A stretch of DNA of 64,000 nucleotides from Hydrogenophaga pseudoflava NBRC 102511 (GTDB lineage: Bacteria > Pseudomonadota > Gammaproteobacteria > Burkholderiales > Burkholderiaceae_C), in NCBI RefSeq assembly GCF_001592285.1, contig NZ_BCWQ01000018.1:34861-98860 (forward strand), in the 5' to 3' direction. The translations under genes were made by a program, and so were the position numbers. A model generated the notes under the pieces. The model was given only the letters and a program-made list of their open reading frames with translations, made no database searches and had not been told where the DNA came from. Below are positions 8,200 to 16,684 of this stretch, in pieces. Position 1 is the stretch's first letter; each line of letters begins with the position of its first letter.

Positions 8200-9036
8200 T
8201 CAGAGCTCGACGATGCCGTGGGTCGTGGTGGTCTTGCCTTGCCGCAGCGCCTGGCGCGCCGCCTGTTTGTTGCGCACGCGTTCGTCCGGGTGGGCATAGT
8301 CGCGCCGGTGTTCCAGGTGCAGCACGGGAGCCGTGTACCGCAGGTGGACCCCCCGGATGCCCGCGTTGTTGAGGCGGAAACCCAGTTCAATGTCCTCGGC
8401 GCCGTAGCCGAAGTTCTCGTCGAATCCGTTCACCCGGATCAGGTTGATGCGCGCGGTGGAACTGTTGCCGCCGTTCCAGGTGCGGCGAACGGTGGTCAGG
8501 CGCTCGGCCAGATGCGAGGCCCAGGGTGGGTAGAGGCCGGCCTTGAGTCGGGCGCTGGTGTTGCGCAGGGCGTCGTGTGAGGCGAGCCAGGACGGCGTGA
8601 AGACCTCGCCCGAGTCGACCCCTGGTGCCTGCACCGCCTCGCTGGCGGCCAGGGTGAGCCGGATCACCCCGCCGGTGCAGAAGCGCCGGGGTCGCGCCAG
8701 CGCGAGGTGGCGCGCCACGAAGTGCTCGGACGGCAGGCAGTCGCCATCGAGGAAGACCAAATAGTCGGCGGTCGAACTGGCGATGGCTTTGTTGAGGATG
8801 CGGTTCTTGCGAAAGCCGCGGTCTGCCTGCCAGATGTGGCGCAACCGGGGACCCAGGCGTTGCTGCCACGCCGCGATCAGTTCGGCGGTCTGCGGCCCCG
8901 AACCGTCGTCGGCGATGCAGATCCGGAAGTCCGGCTGGCTCTGCCGAAGCAGCGCGTGCAGCACCAGGTCCAGCGCACGGGGGTGGTTGTAGGTCGAGAC
9001 CACCACCTCGACGCTGCCCACCGTCCCCATGTTCAA
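8200..9036 (-). CDS. family 2 glycosyltransferase
   Basis: A 278-residue GT-A fold enzyme. N-terminal strand-loop VVVSTYNHP binds the nucleotide sugar, the DxD-type metal motif is LDGDC, and the C-terminal part (GFDENFGYGAEDIELGFRL) is the galactosyltransferase-associated domain with the acidic ED dyad. Such stand-alone enzymes add sugars to lipopolysaccharide cores, capsules or other glycans. No transmembrane segment, so cytoplasmic. Its start overlaps the zinc-finger gene's end by four bases (ATG within the upstream stop region), so the two are coupled. The ATG at 9030 is an alternative start. Confidence 0.88.
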   Translation of the reverse strand: MNMGTVGSVEVVVSTYNHPRALDLVLHALLRQSQPDFRICIADDGSGPQTAELIAAWQQRLGPRLRHIWQADRGFRKNRILNKAIASSTADYLVFLDGDCLPSEHFVARHLALARPRRFCTGGVIRLTLAASEAVQAPGVDSGEVFTPSWLASHDALRNTSARLKAGLYPPWASHLAERLTTVRRTWNGGNSSTARINLIRVNGFDENFGYGAEDIELGFRLNNAGIRGVHLRYTAPVLHLEHRRDYAHPDERVRNKQAARQALRQGKTTTTHGIVEL

Positions 9037-9242
9037 TGTCCGTGCGCCACCACTTCGCCGGCCTTGAGGGCGTACACCGTGCCGCAGTAGGGGCAGCGGG
9101 CTTCACCGGTCTTGGCCACGTCCAGGTACACCCTGGGGTGGCTGTTCCAGAGCTTCATGTCGGCCTTGGGGTTGGGACAGAACACGCCGCCCTGCGGGTT
9201 CAGGTCCTTGGCGGCCAGTTCGATCTTGGAAGAAGTGCTCAT
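9033..9242 (-). CDS. CHCC zinc-finger protein (NDUFS6-like)
   Basis: A 69-residue protein with the zf-CHCC pattern Cys22, His35, Cys50, Cys53 (FCPNPKAD, SHPRVYLD, RCPYCGTVY). The fold is related to the small zinc subunit NDUFS6 of respiratory complex I; in proteobacteria it is commonly found beside ilvE, as here (9-base gap). The function of the bacterial protein is not established. It overlaps the glycosyltransferase start by four bases. Confidence 0.88.
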   Translation of the reverse strand: MSTSSKIELAAKDLNPQGGVFCPNPKADMKLWNSHPRVYLDVAKTGEARCPYCGTVYALKAGEVVAHGH

Positions 9243-9251
9243 GGGTGTTCC

Positions 9252-10193
9252 TCAGACCTTGGAGAGCCAGTGCGCGTATTTGGGATTGCGGCCACCCACG
9301 ATGTCGAAGAACGCGTTCTGGATCTTCTCGGTGACCGGGCCGCGGCTGCCTTCGCCCAGGGTGATGCGGTCGAGTTCGCGGATCGGCGTCACTTCGGCGG
9401 CGGTGCCGGTGAAGAAGGCCTCGTCGGCGATGTAGACCTCGTCGCGGGTGATGCGCTTCTGCACGATCTCCAGGCCCAGGTCCTTGGCGATGTGGAACAC
9501 CGTGTTGCGGGTGATGCCGTTGAGGGCGCCGGCCGACAGGTCGGGCGTGTAGATCACGCCGTTCTTGACCACGAAGATGTTCTCGCCCGCGCCTTCGGAC
9601 ACGAAGCCCGAGCTGTCCAGCAGCAGGGCCTCGTCGTAGCCCTCGTCGGTTACTTCCATGTTGGCCAGGATGGAGTTGGTGTAGTTGCTCACCGCCTTGG
9701 CCTGCGTCATGGTGATGTTGACGTGGTGGCGGGTGTAGCTGCTGGTCTTGACGCGGATGCCGCGCTTGAGACCCTCTTCACCCAGGTACGCGCCCCAGGC
9801 CCAGGCCGCGACCATCAGGTGGATGGTGTTGCCCTTGGGAGAGACGCCCAGCTTCTTGTCGCCGATCCAGGTCAGCGGGCGCAGGTAGCAGGATTCGAGC
9901 TTGTTCTCGCGCACCACGGCCTTCTGGGCCTCGTTCACCTGTTCCTTGGTGAAGGGGATGGCCATGCGCAGGATCTTGGCGCTGTTGAACAGGCGGTCGG
10001 TGTGTTCTTCCAGGCGGAAGATGGCGGTGCTGCCGTCGGCCGTCTTGTAGGCACGCACACCCTCGAAGGCGCCGCAGCCGTAGTGCAGCGTGTGGGTCAG
10101 CACGTGGATCTTGGCGTCGCGCCAGTCCACCATCTGGCCGTCCATCCAGATCTTGCCGTCGCGGTCGGACATCGAGGGAATCACGGGGCTCAT
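9252..10193 (-). CDS. ilvE: branched-chain amino acid aminotransferase
   Basis: A 313-residue fold-type IV PLP enzyme. Lysine in QAKAVSNYTNS corresponds to the PLP Schiff-base lysine of IlvE, and FVSEGAGENIF and TGTAAEVTPI are the family signatures. It catalyses the last step of Leu, Ile and Val synthesis and the first of their breakdown, in the cytoplasm with 2-oxoglutarate/glutamate as partner. Length matches the 300-315 residues of the class. It leads the minus-strand group ilvE-zinc finger-GT2. Confidence 0.93.
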   Translation of the reverse strand: MSPVIPSMSDRDGKIWMDGQMVDWRDAKIHVLTHTLHYGCGAFEGVRAYKTADGSTAIFRLEEHTDRLFNSAKILRMAIPFTKEQVNEAQKAVVRENKLESCYLRPLTWIGDKKLGVSPKGNTIHLMVAAWAWGAYLGEEGLKRGIRVKTSSYTRHHVNITMTQAKAVSNYTNSILANMEVTDEGYDEALLLDSSGFVSEGAGENIFVVKNGVIYTPDLSAGALNGITRNTVFHIAKDLGLEIVQKRITRDEVYIADEAFFTGTAAEVTPIRELDRITLGEGSRGPVTEKIQNAFFDIVGGRNPKYAHWLSKV

Positions 10194-10288
10194 GCGGGGT
10201 CCTTTGAAAATGGGGTGTCTCAGGCGCGGTCTTGCGCCGCAGAAACACGCATTTTAGGTGCCCGTCCCGGGCGCCGAACCGGGTGTGC

Positions 10289-10687
10289 TCAGTCCTCGGC
10301 CGGCGGGCGCTGCAGCTCCCAGCCGGTCACGCGGCCGCCCTGCAGGGTGACGGTGACGGTGGAGCCGCCATTGTCGGTCCAGCGGTAGCGCTCGGGTTCT
10401 TCGCCTTCGGCGCTCAGGCGCTCGCCCAGCGAGCGGGTCATGGCGATGACGTGCATCAGGTTCACCCCGGGCTTGAGCTTGGCATTGAGCATCACCGCGC
10501 TGGCCACCCAGCCCATGGGCCGGTCGGCGGCGCGCTTCATCACCGTCATCATCCGCGTCCAGTGCAGCAGCAGCCACATCACCAGACCTCCACCCACGGC
10601 GGCCACGCCCGCCCAGCCGTACTGGCGCCCGGCGAAGACGAGCAGACCGATGACGAGCAGGGGAACGGCGACGCGCTGGAAGTTCAT
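10289..10687 (-). CDS. conserved membrane-anchored protein of unknown function
   Basis: A 132-residue protein with two hydrophobic segments near the N-terminus (about residues 3-20 and 22-41) followed by a soluble domain with LNAKLKPGVNLMHVIAMTRSLGE and a C-terminal beta-rich end. The start at 10687 gives MNFQRVAVPLLVIGLLVF, a good first transmembrane helix; the longer frame adds nine unlikely residues. It lies 60 bases from radA on the same strand. Not recognised as a named family. Confidence 0.65.
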   Translation of the reverse strand: MNFQRVAVPLLVIGLLVFAGRQYGWAGVAAVGGGLVMWLLLHWTRMMTVMKRAADRPMGWVASAVMLNAKLKPGVNLMHVIAMTRSLGERLSAEGEEPERYRWTDNGGSTVTVTLQGGRVTGWELQRPPAED

Positions 10688-10747
10688 GGCGAGATTGTCG
10701 GGGCAGCTGTGCACGAGGCCACTGCGGAATCTGCGTAGATCACCCCG

Positions 10748-12124
10748 TCAGGCCAGGCTGCGCGCCAGTTCCATGGCCTCTTCGATGCGGTCCACGCCGT
10801 GGATGGTCAGGCCTTCGAAGGCCTTGTCGTTTTTCTTCGGGGCGTTGGCCTTGGGCACGACCGCCACGGAGAAGCCCAGTTTGGCGGCTTCCTTCAGGCG
10901 CTCTTGTCCGCGCGGCGCGGGCCGCACCTCGCCGGCCAGGCCCACCTCGCCGAAGGCGATGAAGCCCTTGGGCAGGGCGCGGCCGCGCAGGCTGCTGGTG
11001 ATGGCCAGCATGACGGCCAGGTCGGCCGCGGGTTCGCTGATGCGCACGCCGCCGACCGCATTGACGAAGACGTCCTGGTCCATGCAGGCCACGCCCGCGT
11101 GGCGGTGCAGCACCGCCAGCAGCATGGCCAGGCGGTCGCGGTCCAGGCCCACCGACAGGCGCCGCGGCGACGGGCCACCGCTGTCCACCAGCGCCTGGAT
11201 CTCCACCAGCATGGGCCGCGTGCCTTCCAGCGTCACCATCACGCAGCTGCCGGGCACCGGCTCGCTGTGCTGGCTGAGGAAGATCGCGCTCGGGTTGCTC
11301 ACGCCCTTGAGGCCCTTCTCGGTCATGGCGAACACGCCGATCTCGTTGACCGCGCCAAAGCGGTTCTTGATGGCGCGGATCAGGCGGAAGCTGCTGTGCG
11401 TGTCGCCCTCGAAATACAGCACCGTGTCGACCATGTGCTCCAGCACACGAGGGCCGGCCAGCGCGCCTTCCTTGGTCACGTGGCCCACCAGCACGATGGC
11501 CGTGCCGCTGGCCTTGGCCGCGCGCGTGAGGTGGGCGGCGCATTCGCGCACCTGCGCCACCGAACCCGGCGCGCTGGTGAGCTGCTCGGAGTAGACGGTC
11601 TGGATCGAGTCGATCACCGCGATGGCGGGTTGGTGCGCCGACAGCGTGGCCAGGATCTTCTCCAGCTGGATCTCGGCCAGCACCTGGACCTGCGAGCCGT
11701 CCAGGCCCAGCCGGCGCGAACGCAGCGCGACCTGGGCGCCCGACTCTTCGCCGGTGACGTAGAGGGTCTTCTGGCCGGCGCGCTGCAGCGCGTCCAGCGC
11801 CTGCAGCAGCAGCGTCGACTTGCCGATGCCTGGGTCGCCGCCGATCAGCACCACGCCGCCTTCCACCACGCCGCCGCCCAGCACGCGGTCGAGTTCGTCG
11901 TGGCCGGTGGGCGTGCGCTGCACGTCGGTGGCTTCGATGTCGGCTAGGGTGGTGACCTCGGCCGTCTTGGCCAGTGCGGCGAAGCGGTTCTTGGTCGGGG
12001 CGCTGGATTCGGCGACCGATTCGATCAGCGTGTTCCAGGCGTTGCAGTGCGGGCACTTGCCCAGCCAGCGCGGGCTGGTGCCGCCGCATTCGTTGCAGGT
12101 GTATTGGGTCTTTTCTTTGGCCAT
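10748..12124 (-). CDS. radA: DNA repair protein RadA
   Basis: A 458-residue RadA/Sms protein: N-terminal four-cysteine zinc finger (CNECGG...CPHC, residues about 10-28), RecA-like ATPase with Walker A GDPGIGKST, the diagnostic KNRFG motif, and a C-terminal Lon-like domain (GVRISEPAADLA and PLPKGFIAFGEVGLAGEVR). RadA promotes branch migration during recombinational repair. The ATG at 12124 gives MAKEKTQYTC, the standard start. Divergent from the J-domain-like gene. Confidence 0.96.
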   Translation of the reverse strand: MAKEKTQYTCNECGGTSPRWLGKCPHCNAWNTLIESVAESSAPTKNRFAALAKTAEVTTLADIEATDVQRTPTGHDELDRVLGGGVVEGGVVLIGGDPGIGKSTLLLQALDALQRAGQKTLYVTGEESGAQVALRSRRLGLDGSQVQVLAEIQLEKILATLSAHQPAIAVIDSIQTVYSEQLTSAPGSVAQVRECAAHLTRAAKASGTAIVLVGHVTKEGALAGPRVLEHMVDTVLYFEGDTHSSFRLIRAIKNRFGAVNEIGVFAMTEKGLKGVSNPSAIFLSQHSEPVPGSCVMVTLEGTRPMLVEIQALVDSGGPSPRRLSVGLDRDRLAMLLAVLHRHAGVACMDQDVFVNAVGGVRISEPAADLAVMLAITSSLRGRALPKGFIAFGEVGLAGEVRPAPRGQERLKEAAKLGFSVAVVPKANAPKKNDKAFEGLTIHGVDRIEEAMELARSLA

Positions 12125-12190
12125 GTGGCCGGCAATATAGTCGACACCCCGACGGGCCGGTCCACGCCCGGTCCTTCGCCCGCCGCCACT

Positions 12191-13342
12191 GTGTCCGCCA
12201 CCCGTTCCCCTTCTTCCTCGCACCGCATCGTCCCCGCCGCCGCCCTGCAGGCCCTGGCGCCGGGCGAGCAGCCGCTGTCGGCCGCGGCCCGCGCCTTCAA
12301 CCTGCAGCTGACCCGGGTCGACAAGCTGCGCGCGCAGCTGGACGAACTCGACACGCTGTGCCAGGCGCACCGGGCCGAGCGCCACCGCTGGCTCACGCCC
12401 CTACAGCAGCAGCGGCGCCAGCAGATGCGCGCCCTGGCCCTGGCGCTGGAAGCGCACCTGCAGGGCAAGGCGCTCAGCCGCCTGCAGCAGGAGACGGCGA
12501 CCGAGGCGCTGTGCGCACTGGCGCAGACCCTGGCGGACGAGGGCGAGGCCGACATGGTGGCCCTGCACGACCGGCACAGCCGCCAGACCTTGGCGCAGAA
12601 GAAGCAGGCCGCGGCCGACGCGATGCGCGCTCGTCTGGAGGCCGCGTTGGGCGAGCCGCTGGCCGGTGACGATGAGGATCTGTCCATGGACGAGCTGGTG
12701 CGCGCCGGCATGGCGCGGCTGCGCGAGGCGCGCGACGAAGAGCAGGCGCGCCGCCAGGCCAGGGCACAAGCCCGCAAGGCGCGCAAACAGCCGGGCACGC
12801 AGCAGGCCGAAGCGCAGGCGCAAGCGGCCGACGCCGAGACCCAGCTGCGCACCCTGTTCCGCCAGCTGGCCAGCGCCCTGCACCCCGACCGCGAGCCCGA
12901 CGAAACCGAGCGCCAGCGCAAGACCGCGCTGATGAGCGAGGCCAACACGGCCTACGCGCGCAAGGACCTGGTGACGCTGATGCAGATCCAGCTGCGCGCC
13001 GAACTGGCCGACCCCACCGCGGTGTCGCGCCTGGCGGACGACCGGCTGGCCGCGCTGACCCTGCTGCTCAAGCAGCAGGTGGCGGGTCTGGAGCGCGAAC
13101 GTGCGGCGCGGCAGGGCCAGCTGGCGGCCGAATTCGAGCTGCCGCACGCTCAGGTGGCCAACCCGAACACGCTCAGGCAGGCGCTGCTGGCGCAGGTGGC
13201 GGGGCTGGAAGCCCAGCTGGCGCAGCTGGAGCAGGACCTGGCCGCGGCGCAGGACGCGGCGGCGCTCAAGCGCTGGCTCAACCGCCAGCGCGAAGCGCCG
13301 CGCCCGGTGCGGGCGGACCGCGACCCCGACGACTACGTCTGA
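12191..13342 (+). CDS. coiled-coil protein with J-domain-like segment
   Basis: A 383-residue, highly charged helical protein starting at a GTG. Long coiled-coil stretches cover about 30-230 and 310-370. At about 233-285 it has LFRQLASALHPDREPDE followed by ALMSEANTAYARKDL, which is the helix II-HPD-helix III core of a J domain, the part that stimulates Hsp70 ATPase. In known DnaJ co-chaperones the J domain is usually N-terminal; here it is internal and flanked by coiled coils. Partner Hsp70 and clients are unknown. Divergent from radA with a 66-base gap. Confidence 0.75.
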   Translation: MSATRSPSSSHRIVPAAALQALAPGEQPLSAAARAFNLQLTRVDKLRAQLDELDTLCQAHRAERHRWLTPLQQQRRQQMRALALALEAHLQGKALSRLQQETATEALCALAQTLADEGEADMVALHDRHSRQTLAQKKQAAADAMRARLEAALGEPLAGDDEDLSMDELVRAGMARLREARDEEQARRQARAQARKARKQPGTQQAEAQAQAADAETQLRTLFRQLASALHPDREPDETERQRKTALMSEANTAYARKDLVTLMQIQLRAELADPTAVSRLADDRLAALTLLLKQQVAGLERERAARQGQLAAEFELPHAQVANPNTLRQALLAQVAGLEAQLAQLEQDLAAAQDAAALKRWLNRQREAPRPVRADRDPDDYV

Positions 13343-13638
13343 GCGTCGGCCGGGTGGCGGTAGCGCCGCGTCACCTCGGCGATCTCCACCGAGTAGCTGG
13401 CGTACCAGCGCTCGCGGCCCAGCCGCTGCGCCATCAGGTGGTCGGTGTGCTGCTTCCAGGCGCGGATGCTGGCCTCGTCGGGCCAGTAGGACAGGGCGAT
13501 CTCCTGGTCGCCCTCGGTGACGGCGGTGAAGTCCAGGCAGCCGAACTGCGTCAGCGCGAGCTGGCGCATCTGCGCGGCCATGGCGCTGTACTCGGCGTCG
13601 AGGTCGCGGGCCTTGGCGCGGAAGATCACGACGAACAT
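13333..13638 (-). CDS. antibiotic-biosynthesis-monooxygenase (ABM) domain protein
   Basis: A 101-residue dimeric alpha-beta barrel (ABM) protein: MFVVIFRAKARDLDAEYSAM begins the first strand and helix, and IALSYWPDEASIRAWKQH is the typical second half. Members include small heme-degrading enzymes and quinol monooxygenases; the catalytic role here is not predictable. It overlaps the convergent coiled-coil gene by ten bases and lies two bases downstream of the nitronate monooxygenase gene, so the two form an operon. Confidence 0.82.
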   Translation of the reverse strand: MFVVIFRAKARDLDAEYSAMAAQMRQLALTQFGCLDFTAVTEGDQEIALSYWPDEASIRAWKQHTDHLMAQRLGRERWYASYSVEIAEVTRRYRHPADAQT

Positions 13639-13640
13639 GG

Positions 13641-14681
13641 TCAGAAACCTTTCAGCAGGTCGCGGGTGATCTCGGCCGCTGGCGCGCTGCGGCAACCGCT
13701 GGCGTTCTGGCCGCTCCACAGGGGGGAGAAGTCGCCGCTGCCCTGCTTTTCAAAATGCGCGCGCAGCGGCGCGATGGCGGCGGTGGCGGTGGGGAAGGCG
13801 GGTGCCTCCGGGCTGAGTGGCCCCAGCTCGCGCATCACCCGGTTGACGATGCCGCGCGCCGGCCGGCCGCTGAACAGCGTGGTCAATGCCGTGTGGCGCG
13901 CCGTTTCGCTCTGCAGTGCGGCGCGGTGGATGGGGGAGGTCAGGGCCTCGTCGCTGCACAGGTAGGCCGTGCCCACCTGCACGCCGGCCGCACCCAGCGC
14001 CAGCGCGGCGCGCACCCCGGCTGCATCGGCGATGCCACCCGCTGCGATCACCGGCACCTGCACGGTGGCCACGATCTGCGGCAGCAGGGCGAAGGTGCCG
14101 ACCTGGGTTGTGAGGTCGTTGGTCAGGAACATGCCTCTATGGCCGCCCGCCTCAGAACCCTGCGCGATCACGGCATCGACGCCTTGGGCTTCGAGCCACA
14201 GCGCCTCGTCCACCGTCGTCGCCGACGACAGCACCACGCTGCCCCAGCCCTTCACGCGCGCCAGCAGGTCGGACGCTGGCAGGCCGAAGTGAAAGCTCAC
14301 GATGGGCGGCCGGAACGGCTCGACGAGGTCGGCCACCGCGTGGCTGAAGGGCACGCGCCCCGCGCCGGCCGGCACGGCGGCGATGTCCAGCCCGGCCTCG
14401 GCGTAGAACGGTGCCAGCGCCTCGCGCCAGCGGGCCTCGCGCGCCGTGTCGGGTGCGGGCGGCGTGTGGCAGAAGAAGTTGACGTTCCAGGGCCGGTTGG
14501 TGCCTTGCGAGAGGGTGGTCAGCTCTTGCACCAGCGCCTCGGGCGTGAGCAGGGCGGCGGGCAGGGCGCCGATGCCGCCGGCCTGGCAGACCGCCAGCGC
14601 CAGGGCCGAACCCTGCGAACCGGCCATGGGCGCCTGCAGCAGCAGGCGATCGACGTTCAGGCGTTGGGCGAGCGAGTTCAT
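13641..14681 (-). CDS. nitronate monooxygenase
   Basis: A 346-residue FMN-dependent TIM-barrel enzyme of the nitronate monooxygenase/2-nitropropane dioxygenase family. MAGSQGSALALAVCQAGGIGAL forms the N-terminal FMN region, and AQGSEAGGHRG is the conserved phosphate-binding GSEAGGH signature. It oxidises toxic nitronates such as propionate-3-nitronate; some relatives are enoyl reductases, but the GGH loop favours nitronate oxidation. Divergent from hpaR with 95 bases between the starts. Confidence 0.88.
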   Translation of the reverse strand: MNSLAQRLNVDRLLLQAPMAGSQGSALALAVCQAGGIGALPAALLTPEALVQELTTLSQGTNRPWNVNFFCHTPPAPDTAREARWREALAPFYAEAGLDIAAVPAGAGRVPFSHAVADLVEPFRPPIVSFHFGLPASDLLARVKGWGSVVLSSATTVDEALWLEAQGVDAVIAQGSEAGGHRGMFLTNDLTTQVGTFALLPQIVATVQVPVIAAGGIADAAGVRAALALGAAGVQVGTAYLCSDEALTSPIHRAALQSETARHTALTTLFSGRPARGIVNRVMRELGPLSPEAPAFPTATAAIAPLRAHFEKQGSGDFSPLWSGQNASGCRSAPAAEITRDLLKGF

Positions 14682-14745
14682 GCCGCGATTGTCGGTCGGT
14701 CCCCGGGGTGAGGGTTAACCCCTGTTTCGAGAAGGTCGGAAAAAC

Positions 14746-14761
14746 ATTTAACATATTAAAT
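14746..14761. promoter_or_regulatory. probable HpaR operator (palindrome)
   Basis: ATTTAACATATTAAAT is an inverted repeat (arms ATTTAA/TTAAAT, centre CATA) 15 bases before the hpaR start, in AT-rich DNA unlike its surroundings. MarR-family repressors bind such 16-20 bp palindromes over their own promoters; autoregulation by HpaR and control of the hpa operon are inferred. Confidence 0.6.
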
Positions 14762-14776
14762 AAATCGCACAAACCC

Positions 14777-15265
14777 ATGGCCACCGACGACAGCACCCTT
14801 TCTTTTGTCCACCGCAACCTCCCGCGCCTGCTGCTGGAGGCGCGCGAGGCGGTCATGCAGCACACCCGCCCGAGCCTGCGCGAGCACGGCCTGTCGGACC
14901 AGCAGTGGCGCGTGCTGCGCGTGCTGGGCGAACACGCGCGCGACCCGGCCGGCGTGGAGACTGGCCGGGTGGCGCGCGAGGCGCTGCTGCTCGGCCCCAG
15001 CCTGACCGGCGTGCTCACCCGCATGGAACGCGACGGCCTGATCACCCGCAACCGCTGCCCGCAGGACGCGCGCCGCACCGTGGTGCGCGCCACGCCCGCT
15101 GGCCTGAAGCTGGTGCGCAAGCTCTCGCAGACCATCGAATCGCACTACCAGTGGATGGAAGCGCAGCTGGGCCCGCAGCGTCTGGCACAGCTCTACGACC
15201 TGCTGGACGACGTGATCGCGCTGGAGGCGCCGGGCGGCGTCGAGGTCGACGACATCGAGGAGTGA
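14777..15265 (+). CDS. hpaR: MarR-family regulator HpaR of homoprotocatechuate degradation
   Basis: A 162-residue MarR-type winged-helix repressor. The phrases LREHGLSDQQWRVLRVLGEH, GPSLTGVLTRMERDGLI and DARRTVVRATPAGL are the HpaR pattern (helix 3, recognition helix and wing). HpaR represses the meta-cleavage operon until an aromatic acid such as 4-hydroxyphenylacetate or homoprotocatechuate binds. It is the first gene of the operon, four bases before hpaG1. ATG 14777 was chosen over 14708 because it follows the palindrome and fits the family length. Confidence 0.92.
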   Translation: MATDDSTLSFVHRNLPRLLLEAREAVMQHTRPSLREHGLSDQQWRVLRVLGEHARDPAGVETGRVAREALLLGPSLTGVLTRMERDGLITRNRCPQDARRTVVRATPAGLKLVRKLSQTIESHYQWMEAQLGPQRLAQLYDLLDDVIALEAPGGVEVDDIEE

Positions 15266-15269
15266 CCCC

Positions 15270-15914
15270 ATGAACCCCAATCCCTACCTGCCCGGCGGCA
15301 CCGTCTACGGCACGCTGCTGAACTTCCGGCGCGAACACGCGCTCTGGGCGCCGCGCATGCACGAAGCGCCCTACAAGGCGCCGCCGGCCGCACCGGTGCT
15401 CTACATCAAGACCGCCAACACCTTCACCCGCAGCGGCCAGGCCATCGCGCTGCCGCGGGGCGTGGCCGAGGTGGAGGTGGCCGCCAGCCTGGGTCTGGTG
15501 GCGGGCGAGGGTGGCCGGGTGGCCGGCGCCGTGCTGTTCAACGACGTGGCGATTCCGCACGAAAGCTACTACCGCCCGCCGGTGAAGTTTCGCTGTGTCG
15601 ACGGCTTCCTCGGCGTGGGCGATGCGATGCGGCCTTTGAACTCGCTGGCCGAACTGTCGTCGCTGGTGCTGGAGCTGCGCGTGGACGGCGTGATGCGCCA
15701 GCGCACCGCCCTGGCCGACCTGGTGCGCGACGCGGCCACGCTCTGGGCCGACGTGAACGCCTTCCAGTCCATGCGGCCAGGCGATGTGCTGATGGTCGGC
15801 ACCGACTGCCTGGAGGACGGCTCACGACCGCGCGCCAAGGCCGGCGACTCGGTCGAGATCACCGCCACCGGCTTCGCGCCGCTGGTCAACCACTTTGTGC
15901 AGGAGACGGTATGA
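15270..15914 (+). CDS. hpaG1: HpaG N-terminal half: isomerase/decarboxylase subunit 1
   Basis: A 214-residue fumarylacetoacetate-hydrolase-fold protein corresponding to the N-terminal half of E. coli HpaG. HpaG decarboxylates 5-oxopent-3-ene-1,2,5-tricarboxylate and isomerises the product to 2-oxohept-3-ene-1,7-dioate. Motifs: LNFRREHALWAPRMHEAPYK at the start, FNDVAIPHESYYRPPVKFRC and the C-terminal RPGDVLMVGTDCLEDG. In E. coli both halves are one polypeptide; here they are two genes with a four-base overlap (ATGA). Its Shine-Dalgarno GAGGAG lies inside the hpaR tail. Confidence 0.9.
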   Translation: MNPNPYLPGGTVYGTLLNFRREHALWAPRMHEAPYKAPPAAPVLYIKTANTFTRSGQAIALPRGVAEVEVAASLGLVAGEGGRVAGAVLFNDVAIPHESYYRPPVKFRCVDGFLGVGDAMRPLNSLAELSSLVLELRVDGVMRQRTALADLVRDAATLWADVNAFQSMRPGDVLMVGTDCLEDGSRPRAKAGDSVEITATGFAPLVNHFVQETV

Positions 15915-16684
15915 AACACGCCCGCATCGCCTGGGCCGGCGCGGTCCACGACGCCGTCGAAGCGGACGGCCAGCTTGAACTGCTCACGCCCGCCTTCAAC
16001 GGCCGCCGTGTCGGCTTCGATGAGGTGGTCTGGCTGCCGCCGCTCGCGCCCATCCACCGCCCGCGCACCGTGCTCGCGCTCGGCCTGAACTACGCCGACC
16101 ACGCGAAAGAACTCGCCTTCAAGGCACCCGAGGAGCCGCTGGCCTTCGTCAAGGGTGAGGCCTCGCTCATCGGCCACCGCGCCTTCACCGTGCGACCCGA
16201 CGGCGTGCAGTTCATGCACTACGAGTGCGAGCTGGCTGTGGTGATCGGCAAACCTGCGAAACGCGTGAAGAAGTCAGAAGCGCTGCAGTACGTGGCCGGC
16301 TACACGGTTGCCAACGACTACGCGATCCGCGACTACCTGGAAAACTGGTACCGACCCAACCTCAGGGTCAAGAACCGCGACACCTGCACGCCCCTGGGCC
16401 CCTGGCTGGTGGACGCCGCCGACGTGCCCGATCCCCAGGCCCTGGCGTTGCGCACGGTGGTCAACGGCAAGGTCACGCAGCAGGGCCACACGAAGGACAT
16501 GATCTTCGACGTCGCCACGCTCATCGATTACTTCAGTGCCTTCATGACCCTGATGCCCGGCGACCTCATCCTCACCGGCACGCCCGACGGCGTCGTCGAC
16601 TGCCAGCCCGGCGACGTGGTCGTCACCGAGATCGACGGCATCGGCTCCCTCACGAACACCATCACTTCCGAAAGCAAGGCATGA
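15911..16684 (+). CDS. hpaG2: HpaG C-terminal half: isomerase/decarboxylase subunit 2
   Basis: A 257-residue FAH-fold enzyme with the complete metal site: LGLNYADHAKE, the E-x-E ligands in MHYECELAVVIG, and the Asp/Lys region in VANDYAIRDYLENWYRPN, and the closing LILTGTPDGV. This is the catalytic half of the HpaG decarboxylase/isomerase. It overlaps both neighbours by four bases, which couples hpaG1, hpaG2 and hpaE translation. Confidence 0.92.
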   Translation: MKHARIAWAGAVHDAVEADGQLELLTPAFNGRRVGFDEVVWLPPLAPIHRPRTVLALGLNYADHAKELAFKAPEEPLAFVKGEASLIGHRAFTVRPDGVQFMHYECELAVVIGKPAKRVKKSEALQYVAGYTVANDYAIRDYLENWYRPNLRVKNRDTCTPLGPWLVDAADVPDPQALALRTVVNGKVTQQGHTKDMIFDVATLIDYFSAFMTLMPGDLILTGTPDGVVDCQPGDVVVTEIDGIGSLTNTITSESKA

